NCBI GenBank assembly: GCA_042088665.1
Contig: JBELMB010000080.1
Location: 1 to 21,617, forward strand
Direction: 5' to 3'
Source: JBELMB01 sp042088665
GTDB lineage: Bacteria > Pseudomonadota > Alphaproteobacteria > Rhodobacterales > Rhodobacteraceae
DNA length: 21,617 nucleotides
In this document: positions 1 through 7,383 of the stretch, one piece after another
Numbering within the stretch: the stretch's first letter is position 1
Layout: every line of letters starts with the position of its first letter
Translations under genes and position numbers: made by a program
Notes under the pieces: model-generated
What the model saw: only the letters and a program-made list of their open reading frames with translations
The model's database searches: none
Told to the model about the DNA's origin: nothing

Positions 1-706
1 CGGCGGTTTCCATGACCACTTTCGGCCCGTCCACGTGGCAGGTGATCACGTCGCAGCCCTGGTCGGCCAGCGCGTTGGTGGCTTCGGCCTCTTTGACCGC
101 CAGCGACCATTCGCCGGTAAAGATGACCTGGCAGGTGATCTCCGGGTCGACCTGACGGGCGCCCAGCAGGAAGGAGTTGATGTTCAGCAGCACTTGCGGG
201 ATCGGCTTGGCCGCAACAAATCCGATCTTCTTGGATTTGGTGGCATGACCGGCGCAGATGCCATTCAGGAACTGCCCCATGCCGATGTAGCCAAAGTAGC
301 TGCCGACGTTCATCGGGTGCTTGTCCGCCGACCACAGGCCCGCCGCGTGCTGAAAGCGCACGCTGTCGTATTTCGGTGCAATCTCGAGGATATGCGGGTC
401 AAAATAGCCGAAGGACGTCGGGAAGAGCAGGTTGGCCCCGTCAAAGTTGATCATCGATTCCATCGTGCTTTGCACATCGACGGTTTCGGCAACGTTTTCT
501 TCTTCGACGACGGTCACGCCGGACATGGCCTTGACCGCGGCAGCGCCTTCGGCATGGGCCTGGTTATAGCCAAAGTCATCTTTCGGCCCGACATAGATGA
601 AGCCGATGGTCAGGTCGCTGGCCAGCGCCTTGCCGGGCAACAGCGTCGCCGCTCCCAAGGCGGCGGTGGAGGCCAGAAGGCCACGGCGTGTGAGGTTGGA
701 CTGCAT
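1..706 (-). CDS. BMP-family ABC transporter substrate-binding protein (partial, 3' end off the left edge)
   Basis: The minus frame is open from an ATG at 706 to the window edge, giving the first 235 residues. It belongs to the basic membrane protein (BMP/Med, PF02608) family, the extracytoplasmic receptors of ABC importers often specific for nucleosides or related compounds. Residues 6-12 (TRRGLLA) form a twin-arginine-like signal, followed by an Ala-rich hydrophobic stretch and a probable cleavage site near ALA-SD (27-31). The mature start DLTIGFIYVG and the later segments DDFGYNQAH, FGYFDP and GYIGMGQFLNGICAGHATKS are typical of BMP proteins. A GGGGGA motif lies 5 nt before the ATG. A LysR-type inverted repeat (798-816) sits 92 bp upstream, so LysR control is likely. 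The permease and ATPase genes would lie beyond the left edge. The substrate cannot be read from sequence. The family call is firm. Confidence 0.9.
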   Translation of the reverse strand, partial: MQSNLTRRGLLASTAALGAATLLPGKALASDLTIGFIYVGPKDDFGYNQAHAEGAAAVKAMSGVTVVEEENVAETVDVQSTMESMINFDGANLLFPTSFGYFDPHILEIAPKYDSVRFQHAAGLWSADKHPMNVGSYFGYIGMGQFLNGICAGHATKSKKIGFVAAKPIPQVLLNINSFLLGARQVDPEITCQVIFTGEWSLAVKEAEATNALADQGCDVITCHVDGPKVVMETA

Positions 707-797
707 TTGGATCCCCCAATCGGATTACAGAAACAGATCTTCTTTGAAAGAGTAGGGGCGCGCTGCGGTGCTGACGTCTGCTATAATTTCGCAGGAG

Positions 798-816
798 CGG
801 TGCAAGTTTTGCACCG
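798..816. promoter_or_regulatory. LysR-type operator, copy 1 (upstream of the BMP binding-protein gene)
   Basis: Perfect inverted repeat CGGTGCAA-GTT-TTGCACCG. It contains T-N11-A (TGCAA-N3-TTGCA), the classic LysR box geometry. The outer half-sites and the 19-bp length match the repeat at 1894-1912 beside the LysR gene. It lies 92 bp before the BMP gene start. A weak minus-strand -10-like TATAGC overlaps 780-785. Binding by the neighbouring LysR is inferred. Confidence 0.65.
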
Positions 817-858
817 GCTGGCATGCGCGGGTCACCCCTTTGGCCCCTCAGTACCAAA

Positions 859-891
859 CAAGGGCAGGGCGGGTGATACCCCCGCCCCTTG
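859..891 (-). terminator. Possible terminator hairpin after the LysR gene
   Basis: Inverted repeat with arms CAAGG and GGGCGGG pairing to CCCGCCC and CCTTG, with a short bulge and a 7-nt loop. It starts about 80 nt past the LysR stop and is followed on the minus strand by a weak TTT. It could separate LysR transcription from the BMP gene. The T-tract is poor, so confidence is limited. Confidence 0.4.
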
Positions 892-971
892 CCGGTCACG
901 AAAACCCGCCTCGGCGATGCCTGTCGTTGAGAGCGCTTGCCATGGCCCGTGTCACCTGACTGACCGCTGGA

Positions 972-1874
972 TCAGGGCGCAAAACGCGCCATGGCCAGCG
1001 CCAGTTGCTGTGCGAACTTGGCCGAGGCCACGGGCAGCGACCGCCCTCTGAGTTGTCCCAGCAGGAGGTTGCCGGGGCGCACTTCGCGCGTGGCCAGCGG
1101 TCGAGAGACAAGCCCCGCCTCGCGGTCAAGGTCCAGCCCGATGGGAAACTGGAAGCCGATCATGTCCTCCCAGGCACCGTAGTGGCGCATGAAATCAAAG
1201 GATTCGCTTTCGATCATCGGGTCGATCTTCACCGAAGAGAACTGGCTCGCGGCCTGTTCCAGCAAGTTGCGCACGGCGAATTTCTCTGCCGGGGCGCTGT
1301 GCGGAAAGCGCAGGCAATCGCGCAGGCGCACTTCGTTCTGGTGCGCGAGGGGGTGGTCAGCGCGCATGATCGCGTGGATCGGTTGCTCGACCTGCGTAAG
1401 CACTTCGAAATCGACCATGGTCTTGGGCTCAAAGACCAGCGCGATGTCGCTGGCAAATTCGGCCAGTTCCCGTTCCGCCGCGACGCGGTCTCGGGCGTTT
1501 ACCGTAAAGGTCACACCCGGATGGATTTCGCGATAGCGCGACACCTCTTGCGGCAGAAAGAAGGGCAGCAAGGCCTGTGAGCAGGCGATGGACACATGGC
1601 CCCGCCGTTCCCCCGACAGATCCGCGACCTGCGATTTCAGGCGCGCAAATTCAGAACATTGCGCGCGCGAGTAATGCAGCAGCATTTCGCCTGCCGGGTT
1701 GAGCCGCACCCCGCGCGGCAGACGTTCGAAAATCTCGTAGCCAAATTCCTCTTCGAAGCGGTTGATCCGACGGTTCAGGGCCGAGGCCGTGATGTGCATG
1801 TCCTCCGCCGCCTTGCGGATGGACCCCGCGCGGATCACCCCTTCGATGAATTCGAAGTCCTTGAGATGCTTCAT
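972..1874 (-). CDS. LysR-family transcriptional regulator
   Basis: Predicted 300-residue DNA-binding regulator. Residues 1-60 form the LysR winged helix-turn-helix: MKHLKDFEFIEGVIRAGSIRKAAEDMHIT, then SALNRRINRFEEEFGYEIFERLPRGVRLNPAGE. The rest is a periplasmic-binding-protein-like effector domain beginning around HVSIACSQALLPFFLPQEV. The ATG at 1874 is chosen because the HTH begins there in the usual position and a GTGGGGA-like site precedes it; ATG 1889 and a codon at 1910 would add 5-12 unusual residues. It is divergent from the allophanate hydrolase gene, the standard LysR arrangement, and has a T-N11-A box in the shared gap plus a second copy upstream of the BMP transporter gene. It probably senses the substrate or a product of the adjacent amidase and transporter system. 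The effector is unknown. Confidence 0.93.
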   Translation of the reverse strand: MKHLKDFEFIEGVIRAGSIRKAAEDMHITASALNRRINRFEEEFGYEIFERLPRGVRLNPAGEMLLHYSRAQCSEFARLKSQVADLSGERRGHVSIACSQALLPFFLPQEVSRYREIHPGVTFTVNARDRVAAERELAEFASDIALVFEPKTMVDFEVLTQVEQPIHAIMRADHPLAHQNEVRLRDCLRFPHSAPAEKFAVRNLLEQAASQFSSVKIDPMIESESFDFMRHYGAWEDMIGFQFPIGLDLDREAGLVSRPLATREVRPGNLLLGQLRGRSLPVASAKFAQQLALAMARFAP

Positions 1875-1893
1875 GCGGTCCCCACCCATCCAG

Positions 1894-1912
1894 CGGTGCA
1901 AAAAACGCACCG
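1894..1912. promoter_or_regulatory. LysR-type operator, copy 2 (LysR/allophanate hydrolase divergent gap)
   Basis: Inverted repeat CGGTGCAAAAAACGCACCG with 7-bp perfect arms, extended by a further G/C pair at 1893/1913, and T-N11-A geometry. It lies 20 bp upstream of the LysR ATG and about 100 bp upstream of the allophanate hydrolase start. The first eight bases CGGTGCAA and the last six GCACCG are identical to the copy at 798-816. Likely role: autoregulation of LysR and activation of the divergent operon. Confidence 0.65.
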
Positions 1913-2015
1913 CTTTTGTGAATTCATAGCATTTGTGTAAGCGCCCCCGTTGGCAGAACCTGCGGGTCGAGTGGACGTGGAGGGCAAAGATGTACCCAAC
2001 GATGGGTTTTTCAGC

Positions 2016-3812
2016 GTGAGCGGCGCAATTCCTCTCACTTTGAGTGCGCTACGCGAGGCTTATGCCGCGGGGACTGGCCCTGTGGCCGTGGTTGATCAGG
2101 TTTTTGCGCGCATTGCCGAGGTCAACGACCCGGGCATATTCATTGATCTTCTGGATCACGACGAAGTGCGCGCGGCGGCGCAGGCGCTGGGCCCCTATGA
2201 TGCGGAACAGCCGCTGTGGGGGGTGCCCTTTGTCATCAAGGACAACATCGATGTGGCAGGGCGCGTCACGACAGCGGGCTGCCCGGCTTTTGCCTATGAC
2301 GCCGAAGACACGGCGGTCGTGGTGCGCAACCTTCAGCGGGCGGGCGCATTGCTGATCGGCAAGACCAATCTCGACCAGTTTGCAACCGGACTGGTGGGCG
2401 TGCGCACACCTTACGGCGCGCCGAAAAACGCATTGGATCCGGATATCGTGCCGGGTGGCTCATCAGGTGGCTCTGGCGTCGCCGTGGCGCAGGGCATCGC
2501 CAGCTTTTCGCTGGGCACCGACACGGCAGGGTCGGGCCGCGTGCCCGCCGCGCTGAACAATATCGTCGGGTTGAAGCCCACGCTGGGCGCGCTCTCGGCC
2601 CGTGGGCTGGTGCCAGCCTGCCGGACGCTCGACACGATTTCGGTCTTCGCGCTGACGGTCGAGGACGCCTATACCGCCTATAGCGCCGCGGCCTCCTATG
2701 ACCCGGAGGACAGCTATTCGCGCCGGATCGCAACGCCCGCGCTGACGGCCGCACCAGAGCGCCTCGTGCTGGGCATCCCTTCGCCTCAGAGCATCCAGTT
2801 CGAGGGCGACGCGGCGCAGGCCGCCTCTTTTGACGGGGTCATCGCGGCGCTGCGCGCGCAAGGCGCGGAGATCCGCGAACTGGATTTCGCGCCGCTCTAT
2901 GCGGTGGCAGAGATGCTGTACTATGGCCCCTGGGTGGCAGAGCGCTGGGCCGCGACCGAAAGTCTGATGACCACGCAGCCCGACGCCATGTACCCGGTCA
3001 CCCGCAAGATCATCGGGATGGCTGAGGGGATCTCTGCGGCGGAGACCTTCAAGGGTATGTACCGCCTGAAGGATCTCGTGCGCGCGGCAGAGCCGCTGTT
3101 GCAGGGGTTGGATGCGATCTGCGTGCCCACGATCCCGACCTTTTACAGCGTCGCGGATCTGGAGGCCGATCCGGTCGGGCCGAACAACAAGCTGGGCACC
3201 TATACCAATTTCGTGAACCTGATGGACATGTGCGGCATCGCCGTGCCCGCGCCCCAGCGCGCGGATGGGCGTCCGGGCAGTGTCACCTTCCTTGCGGAGG
3301 CCGGTGAAGATGCACGGGTCGCAGCCCTCGCGATGCGGGTCGAAGCGATGGGCACGCGCAGTCTGGGGGCGACTGGCTGGGACCGTCCCGCGACGCCGGA
3401 CCTTCCGCCCCCCGCGGACCAGACGATCCGTATCGCCGTTTGCGGCGCCCATATGAGCGGCCTGCCCCTGAACAGCCACCTGACGGAGCGCGGTGCCCGT
3501 TTTGTCACGGCGACGCGCACAGCCCCCGAGTACCGCTTTTTCGCGCTGCCCGGCGCCGGGGTTGCGCGCCCCGGTCTGGTGCGCGTCGCGTCGCAGCTTG
3601 GCGGGGCCGTCGCGGTGGAGCTTTGGGACATGCCGCTGAGCGCCTTTGGCAGTTTCATGAAAACCATCCCCTCACCGCTGGGCATTGGCACGCTGCGGCT
3701 GGAGGGGGGCCTTTCGGCGCAGGGGTTTCTTTGCGAATCCGCAGCCGTAGACGGCGCCCGAGACATCACCGAGGTAGGCGACTGGCGGGCCTTTCTCGCG
3801 CAAGAAACCTGA
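2016..3812 (+). CDS. atzF: Allophanate hydrolase (amidase-signature domain plus C-terminal allophanate hydrolase domain)
   Basis: Cytoplasmic enzyme expected to hydrolyse and decarboxylate allophanate (urea-1-carboxylate) to ammonia and CO2. The GTG at 2016 gives 598 residues starting VSGAIPLTLSALREAYAAG, matching the usual AtzF N-terminus; upstream in-frame TTG 1950 and GTG 1971/1977 cannot be excluded, and no start has a convincing RBS. The amidase-signature triad is visible: Lys in VIKDNIDVAG (about 75), cis-Ser in PGGSSGGSG (about 149-150) and nucleophile Ser in TDTAGSGR (about 173). The C-terminal 120 residues (IRIAVCGAHMSGLPLN, ELWDMPLSAFGSFM, PLGIGTLRLEGG, GFLCES) form the separate allophanate hydrolase C domain, which distinguishes it from a generic amidase. 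No urea carboxylase, biuret hydrolase or AtzE-type partner is in the window. It is the first gene of the peptide-type ABC operon, 83 nt before the next start. Confidence 0.9.
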   Translation: MSGAIPLTLSALREAYAAGTGPVAVVDQVFARIAEVNDPGIFIDLLDHDEVRAAAQALGPYDAEQPLWGVPFVIKDNIDVAGRVTTAGCPAFAYDAEDTAVVVRNLQRAGALLIGKTNLDQFATGLVGVRTPYGAPKNALDPDIVPGGSSGGSGVAVAQGIASFSLGTDTAGSGRVPAALNNIVGLKPTLGALSARGLVPACRTLDTISVFALTVEDAYTAYSAAASYDPEDSYSRRIATPALTAAPERLVLGIPSPQSIQFEGDAAQAASFDGVIAALRAQGAEIRELDFAPLYAVAEMLYYGPWVAERWAATESLMTTQPDAMYPVTRKIIGMAEGISAAETFKGMYRLKDLVRAAEPLLQGLDAICVPTIPTFYSVADLEADPVGPNNKLGTYTNFVNLMDMCGIAVPAPQRADGRPGSVTFLAEAGEDARVAALAMRVEAMGTRSLGATGWDRPATPDLPPPADQTIRIAVCGAHMSGLPLNSHLTERGARFVTATRTAPEYRFFALPGAGVARPGLVRVASQLGGAVAVELWDMPLSAFGSFMKTIPSPLGIGTLRLEGGLSAQGFLCESAAVDGARDITEVGDWRAFLAQET

Positions 3813-3883
3813 TCCAACGACACATAGAATTGACACGCGCACCCGAGACATCCCCACGACAGACACCCGGGGCGCTTTCCAAC

Positions 3884-3888
3884 AGGAG
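3884..3888 (+). promoter_or_regulatory. Ribosome binding site of the family-5 binding-protein gene
   Basis: AGGAG 7 nt before the ATG at 3896. It is the strongest Shine-Dalgarno of this operon, consistent with high expression of the binding protein relative to the coupled membrane components that follow. Confidence 0.65.
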
Positions 3889-3895
3889 ATGACAG

Positions 3896-5497
3896 ATGAC
3901 CGAGATATCCAGACGATCCTTCATCAAGGCGGGTGCTGCTTCGGCGGCGGTCTTGCCGTTCTTGCGCGCGCTGCCCGCTCAGGCGCAATCCAGCGATGTG
4001 CTGGTGGCCGTCAACGGGCAGACGATCAACAGCCTTGACCTGCACCGCACCGGAACCAACCGCCCCAGCTATCAGGTGGCGATCAACTGCTACGACCGGC
4101 TGGTGTCCTTTGGCACGAAGCCCTCTTCCGGTGGCGGGCTGGAGTTCGACTACACCAAGATCGAGCCGGAACTGGCCGAAAGCTGGACGGTCTCCGACGA
4201 TGGCATGGTGCTGACCTTTACCCTGCGGGACGCTACCTTTCAGGATGGCAGCCCGGTGACCGCAGCAGATGTCAAATGGTCCTTTGACCGGGCGGTCTCG
4301 CTGGGCGGGTTCCCGGCGGTTCAGATGAAAGCCGGTGGTTTCATCCGGCCAGACCAGTTTGCGGCGCTTGATGACAAGACCTTTGAGATCACGCTGGACT
4401 TCCCCTCGAAACTGGCGATCCCGGATCTGGCCGTGCCGATCCCCTTTGTGATCAACTCCAAGGTCGCAATGGCCAATGCCACGGCGGATGACCCCTGGGC
4501 GACAGAATATCTGCACAAGAACACCATCGGCTCTGGCGCGTACAAGGTGATCCGCTGGAACCCCGGCGAGCAGCTGGTCTATGAGCGCTTTGATGACTGG
4601 GCCAGCGGTCCGGTGCCGGCTTACAAACGGGTGGTGATCCGCGAAGTGCCCTCTGCCGCGACGCGCCGTGCCCTGATCGAAAAGGGCGATGTGCAGCTGT
4701 CATTCAACATCCCCAGCAAGGACGCCGCGGAACTGGCGGAAACACTGACGGTGAACTCCACACCGATCGCCAATGCGATCAACTGCATCGGCCTGAACAC
4801 CAACTTTGCGCCGTTCCAGGACAGCGACGTGCGCAAGGCCGTGGCCTATGCCATCCCCTATGAGGCGATCTTCGAGGCGGCGGCCTTTGGCCGGGGCAAC
4901 CCGCTGTGGGGCGAAGAGACAGAGCGCTCCGACATCGCGTGGCCGCGCAAGTCCGGCTATATGGAAGACCTCGAGAAGGCCAAGGAGCATCTGGCAAAAT
5001 CCGGCTACGCGGATGGTTTCGAAGTGCCTTTCTCGATCAGCCTCAACCAGGTCGACTGGATGGAGCCAACCGCCCTGCTGATCCAGGAGAACCTTGGCAA
5101 GATCGGCATCACCGTCACCATTGACAAGATCCCCGGCGCCAACTGGCGGACGGCCTCGCTGGTCGAGAAACGGCTGGCCTTCCACCTCGAAGGCTTTGGC
5201 GGTTGGCTCGACACACCGGACTACTACTTCTTCTGGGCGTACAAGGACGGGCACCTGTTCAACTCGTCCAACTATCGCAACGAAGAGATCGAGATGCTGG
5301 TGGACACCACGCTGCACATCCCCGTCGACGATCCCGCTTATGAGCCCAACATCAAACGCATGTTCGACATTGCCCTTGACGAGTTGCCGCGCATCCCGCT
5401 CTGGCAACCGGCGCTGAACGTCGCGTTGAACGGGTCCACGGATTACGAGTTCTGGTTCCACCGCCAGCTTGATGTCCGTCCGGTCAAGCCTGCTTGA
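3896..5497 (+). CDS. ABC transporter substrate-binding protein, family 5 (peptide/opine/nickel type)
   Basis: Periplasmic receptor of 533 residues. The N-terminus carries a Tat signal SRRSFIK (5-11), an Ala-rich core and a cleavage site after AQA (28-30). Family SBP_bac_5 features include YDRLVSFG, PELAESWTVSDDGMVLTFTLRDATFQDGSPVTAADVKWSFDRA (split across two motifs) and GSGAYKVIRWNPGEQLVYERFDDW. The late DYYFFWAYKDGHLFNSSNYRN region is also typical. Length is normal for the family. The next gene starts immediately after this stop, and two permeases and a double ATPase complete the importer. Related systems import di- or oligopeptides, opines or glutathione-like molecules. The link to allophanate hydrolase suggests an amide or ureido nitrogen source, but the ligand is not deducible. 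Confidence 0.93.
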   Translation: MTEISRRSFIKAGAASAAVLPFLRALPAQAQSSDVLVAVNGQTINSLDLHRTGTNRPSYQVAINCYDRLVSFGTKPSSGGGLEFDYTKIEPELAESWTVSDDGMVLTFTLRDATFQDGSPVTAADVKWSFDRAVSLGGFPAVQMKAGGFIRPDQFAALDDKTFEITLDFPSKLAIPDLAVPIPFVINSKVAMANATADDPWATEYLHKNTIGSGAYKVIRWNPGEQLVYERFDDWASGPVPAYKRVVIREVPSAATRRALIEKGDVQLSFNIPSKDAAELAETLTVNSTPIANAINCIGLNTNFAPFQDSDVRKAVAYAIPYEAIFEAAAFGRGNPLWGEETERSDIAWPRKSGYMEDLEKAKEHLAKSGYADGFEVPFSISLNQVDWMEPTALLIQENLGKIGITVTIDKIPGANWRTASLVEKRLAFHLEGFGGWLDTPDYYFFWAYKDGHLFNSSNYRNEEIEMLVDTTLHIPVDDPAYEPNIKRMFDIALDELPRIPLWQPALNVALNGSTDYEFWFHRQLDVRPVKPA

Positions 5498-6523
5498 ATG
5501 GCAACCCGCGCTGCCCTTGTCGGTTCGCGCCTGTTGCAGGCCATCCCGGTTGTCATCGGGGTGGTCGTCATCACGTTCCTGCTGACGCGCGCGCTGCCGG
5601 GGGATCCGGCCGCGTATTTTGCCGGCGATGCCGCCGACGAGGCCTCCATCCAGCAGGTGCGCGAGGCGCTTGGCCTCGACAAATCCCTGCCCGAGCAGTT
5701 CCTCGTCTATGTCGGCAACCTGCTGCGGGGTGATCTTGGCGTGAGCCTGTCCACCGGTCAGCCGGTGATCGAGGATCTCTCGCGTCGGTTGCCGGCCTCG
5801 CTTGAACTGACGCTGACGGCGCTGGTGTTGTCCTGTGCCGTGGCCATTCCGCTTGGCGTCATGGCCGCCACGGCGCCCGGTTCGTGGAAGGATCACCTGT
5901 GTCGCATCTTTGTGACGGCGGGCGTATCGCTGCCGACCTTCTTCACCGGGATCCTGTTGATCTACGTCTTTTACTACCTGTTGGGCATCGCGCCATCGCC
6001 CTTGGGGCGGCTTGATTTCATGTTCCTCGAACCCGATCGGATCACGGGCTTTTATCTCATCGACAGCGCGCTTGTCGGCGATTGGGAGGTGTTCGGGGCC
6101 ACGGCAAAGCAGCTGGTCCTGCCTGCCTCGACCATGGCGCTGTTCACGCTTGCGCCCATCGCGCGCATGACCCGGGCGGCCATGCTGCAAGCGCTGAGCT
6201 CTGACTACATTCGCACCGCGCGGGCGGCGGGGCTGTCGCGGATGACGATCCTTTACCGGTACGCGCTGCGCAACGCGATGCTGCCGGTGGTGACCACGCT
6301 TGGCATGGTGTTTTCCTTTGCGCTTGGCGCCAATGTGCTGGTCGAAAAGGTCTTTGCCTGGCCCGGCATCGGCTCTTATGCGGTGGATGCGCTTGTGGCG
6401 TCGGACTACGCGGCGGTTCAGGGCTTCGTTCTGTCGATGGCCCTGCTGTTCGTGACGCTGAACCTCGTGATCGATCTGGCCTATGCGGCGATTGATCCCC
6501 GCATCGGGTTTGGTGATCCATGA
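5498..6523 (+). CDS. ABC transporter permease, DppB type
   Basis: Inner-membrane permease of 341 residues (BPD_transp_1). It opens with the DppB/OppB hallmark: a first transmembrane helix (AIPVVIGVVVITFLLTRALPGDPA) followed by a periplasmic loop with REALGLDKSLPEQFLVYVGNLLRGDLGVSL. Further helices follow around 100-125, 135-160, 200-220 and 265-330. The cytoplasmic EAA-type coupling loop is MTRAAMLQALSSDYIRTARAAGLS. The ATG directly abuts the preceding TGA with no spacer, and the 3' end overlaps the next gene by ATGA, so translation is coupled on both sides. It forms a heterodimer with the DppC-type permease downstream. Confidence 0.94.
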   Translation: MATRAALVGSRLLQAIPVVIGVVVITFLLTRALPGDPAAYFAGDAADEASIQQVREALGLDKSLPEQFLVYVGNLLRGDLGVSLSTGQPVIEDLSRRLPASLELTLTALVLSCAVAIPLGVMAATAPGSWKDHLCRIFVTAGVSLPTFFTGILLIYVFYYLLGIAPSPLGRLDFMFLEPDRITGFYLIDSALVGDWEVFGATAKQLVLPASTMALFTLAPIARMTRAAMLQALSSDYIRTARAAGLSRMTILYRYALRNAMLPVVTTLGMVFSFALGANVLVEKVFAWPGIGSYAVDALVASDYAAVQGFVLSMALLFVTLNLVIDLAYAAIDPRIGFGDP

Positions 6524-7383
6524 GCCTCGCCGACGACAAGACCGACAGTTTCCTGGCCCATGTGGCCTATGTGATGCGCCGCAACCCGGTCACGCTGTTC
6601 GCGTTCGGGATGCTGGGGGTGCTGATCTTTTGCGCGGCCTTCGGGCCTTCGCTGGTGCCTTACGACCCGTTGGCCTCCGGCAAGGAGATCCTGCAACCCC
6701 CCAGTGCAGCGCATTGGTTCGGCACGGATCAACTGGGCCGCGATGTGTTCAGCCGGGTGATCGTGGCGACCCGCCTTGACCTTGCGATATCGATCGGCGC
6801 GGTGGCGCTGTCCTTTGTGGCAGGGTCGATCCTTGGCTGCATCGCGGGCTTTTGGGGCGGATGGTTTGACACGGTGATCAGCCGTGGGCTGGACATGATC
6901 ATGGCCTTCCCGCTGTTCGTGCTGGCCATGGGGATCGTGGCGGCGCTGGGCAATACCGTTGAAAACGTCATCTACGCCACCGCCGTCATCAACACGCCCT
7001 TCTACGCCCGTGTCGTGCGCGCAGAGGTGAACATCCGCCGCAACGCGGGCTTTGTTCAGGCGGCCAAGCTGGCGGGCAATTCCGATCTGCGGATCCTCGC
7101 GATGCAGATCTTTCCCAACGTGCTGCCGCCGTTGATGGTGCAGGTGTCGCTGAACCTTGGCTGGGCGGTGCTGAACGCCGCCGGGCTGAGCTTTATCGGC
7201 CTTGGTGTGCGCCCGCCGACGCCGGAATGGGGCATCATGGTCGCCGAGGGCGCGGGCTATATCATTTCCGGCGAATGGTGGCTGGCGATCTTCCCGGGGC
7301 TCTGGCTGATGCTGGCGGTCTTTACCTTCAACCTGTTGGGAGATGGCCTGCGGGACATGGTTGACCCGAGGCAACGCCGCTAG
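6520..7383 (+). CDS. ABC transporter permease, DppC type
   Basis: Inner-membrane permease of 287 residues. Its N-terminal cytoplasmic segment and first helix (NPVTLFAFGMLGVLIFCAAFGPSLVPYDP, in two parts) are followed by HWFGTDQLGRDVFSRVIVATRLDL, the hallmark of DppC/OppC permeases. The coupling loop NAGFVQAAKLAGNSDLRILAMQIFPN is present, and GLSFIGLGVRPPTPEWGIMVAEG near the C-terminus is strongly conserved in the family. It begins in an ATGA overlap with the DppB-type gene and ends one codon before the ATPase ATG. It partners the DppB-type subunit in the transmembrane channel. Confidence 0.94.
   Translation: MSLADDKTDSFLAHVAYVMRRNPVTLFAFGMLGVLIFCAAFGPSLVPYDPLASGKEILQPPSAAHWFGTDQLGRDVFSRVIVATRLDLAISIGAVALSFVAGSILGCIAGFWGGWFDTVISRGLDMIMAFPLFVLAMGIVAALGNTVENVIYATAVINTPFYARVVRAEVNIRRNAGFVQAAKLAGNSDLRILAMQIFPNVLPPLMVQVSLNLGWAVLNAAGLSFIGLGVRPPTPEWGIMVAEGAGYIISGEWWLAIFPGLWLMLAVFTFNLLGDGLRDMVDPRQRR

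Noticed and set aside
782..787. Perfect TATAAT on the plus strand as a -10 box
   Set aside because: No -35 at proper spacing and no plus-strand gene downstream; the LysR gene there is on the minus strand.
35..1051. 338-residue plus-strand open frame at the left edge
   Set aside because: Antisense of the BMP binding-protein gene, which has a signal peptide, RBS and family motifs on the minus strand.
3830..3858. TTGACA before the family-5 binding-protein gene as a promoter
   Set aside because: The -35 is perfect but no -10-like hexamer occurs 16-18 nt downstream, and the gap fits a continuous operon with the hydrolase gene.
4700..6190. 496-residue minus-strand open frame
   Set aside because: Antisense to the family-5 binding protein and DppB-type permease genes; low-complexity Arg/Gly/His/Gln composition and no motif.
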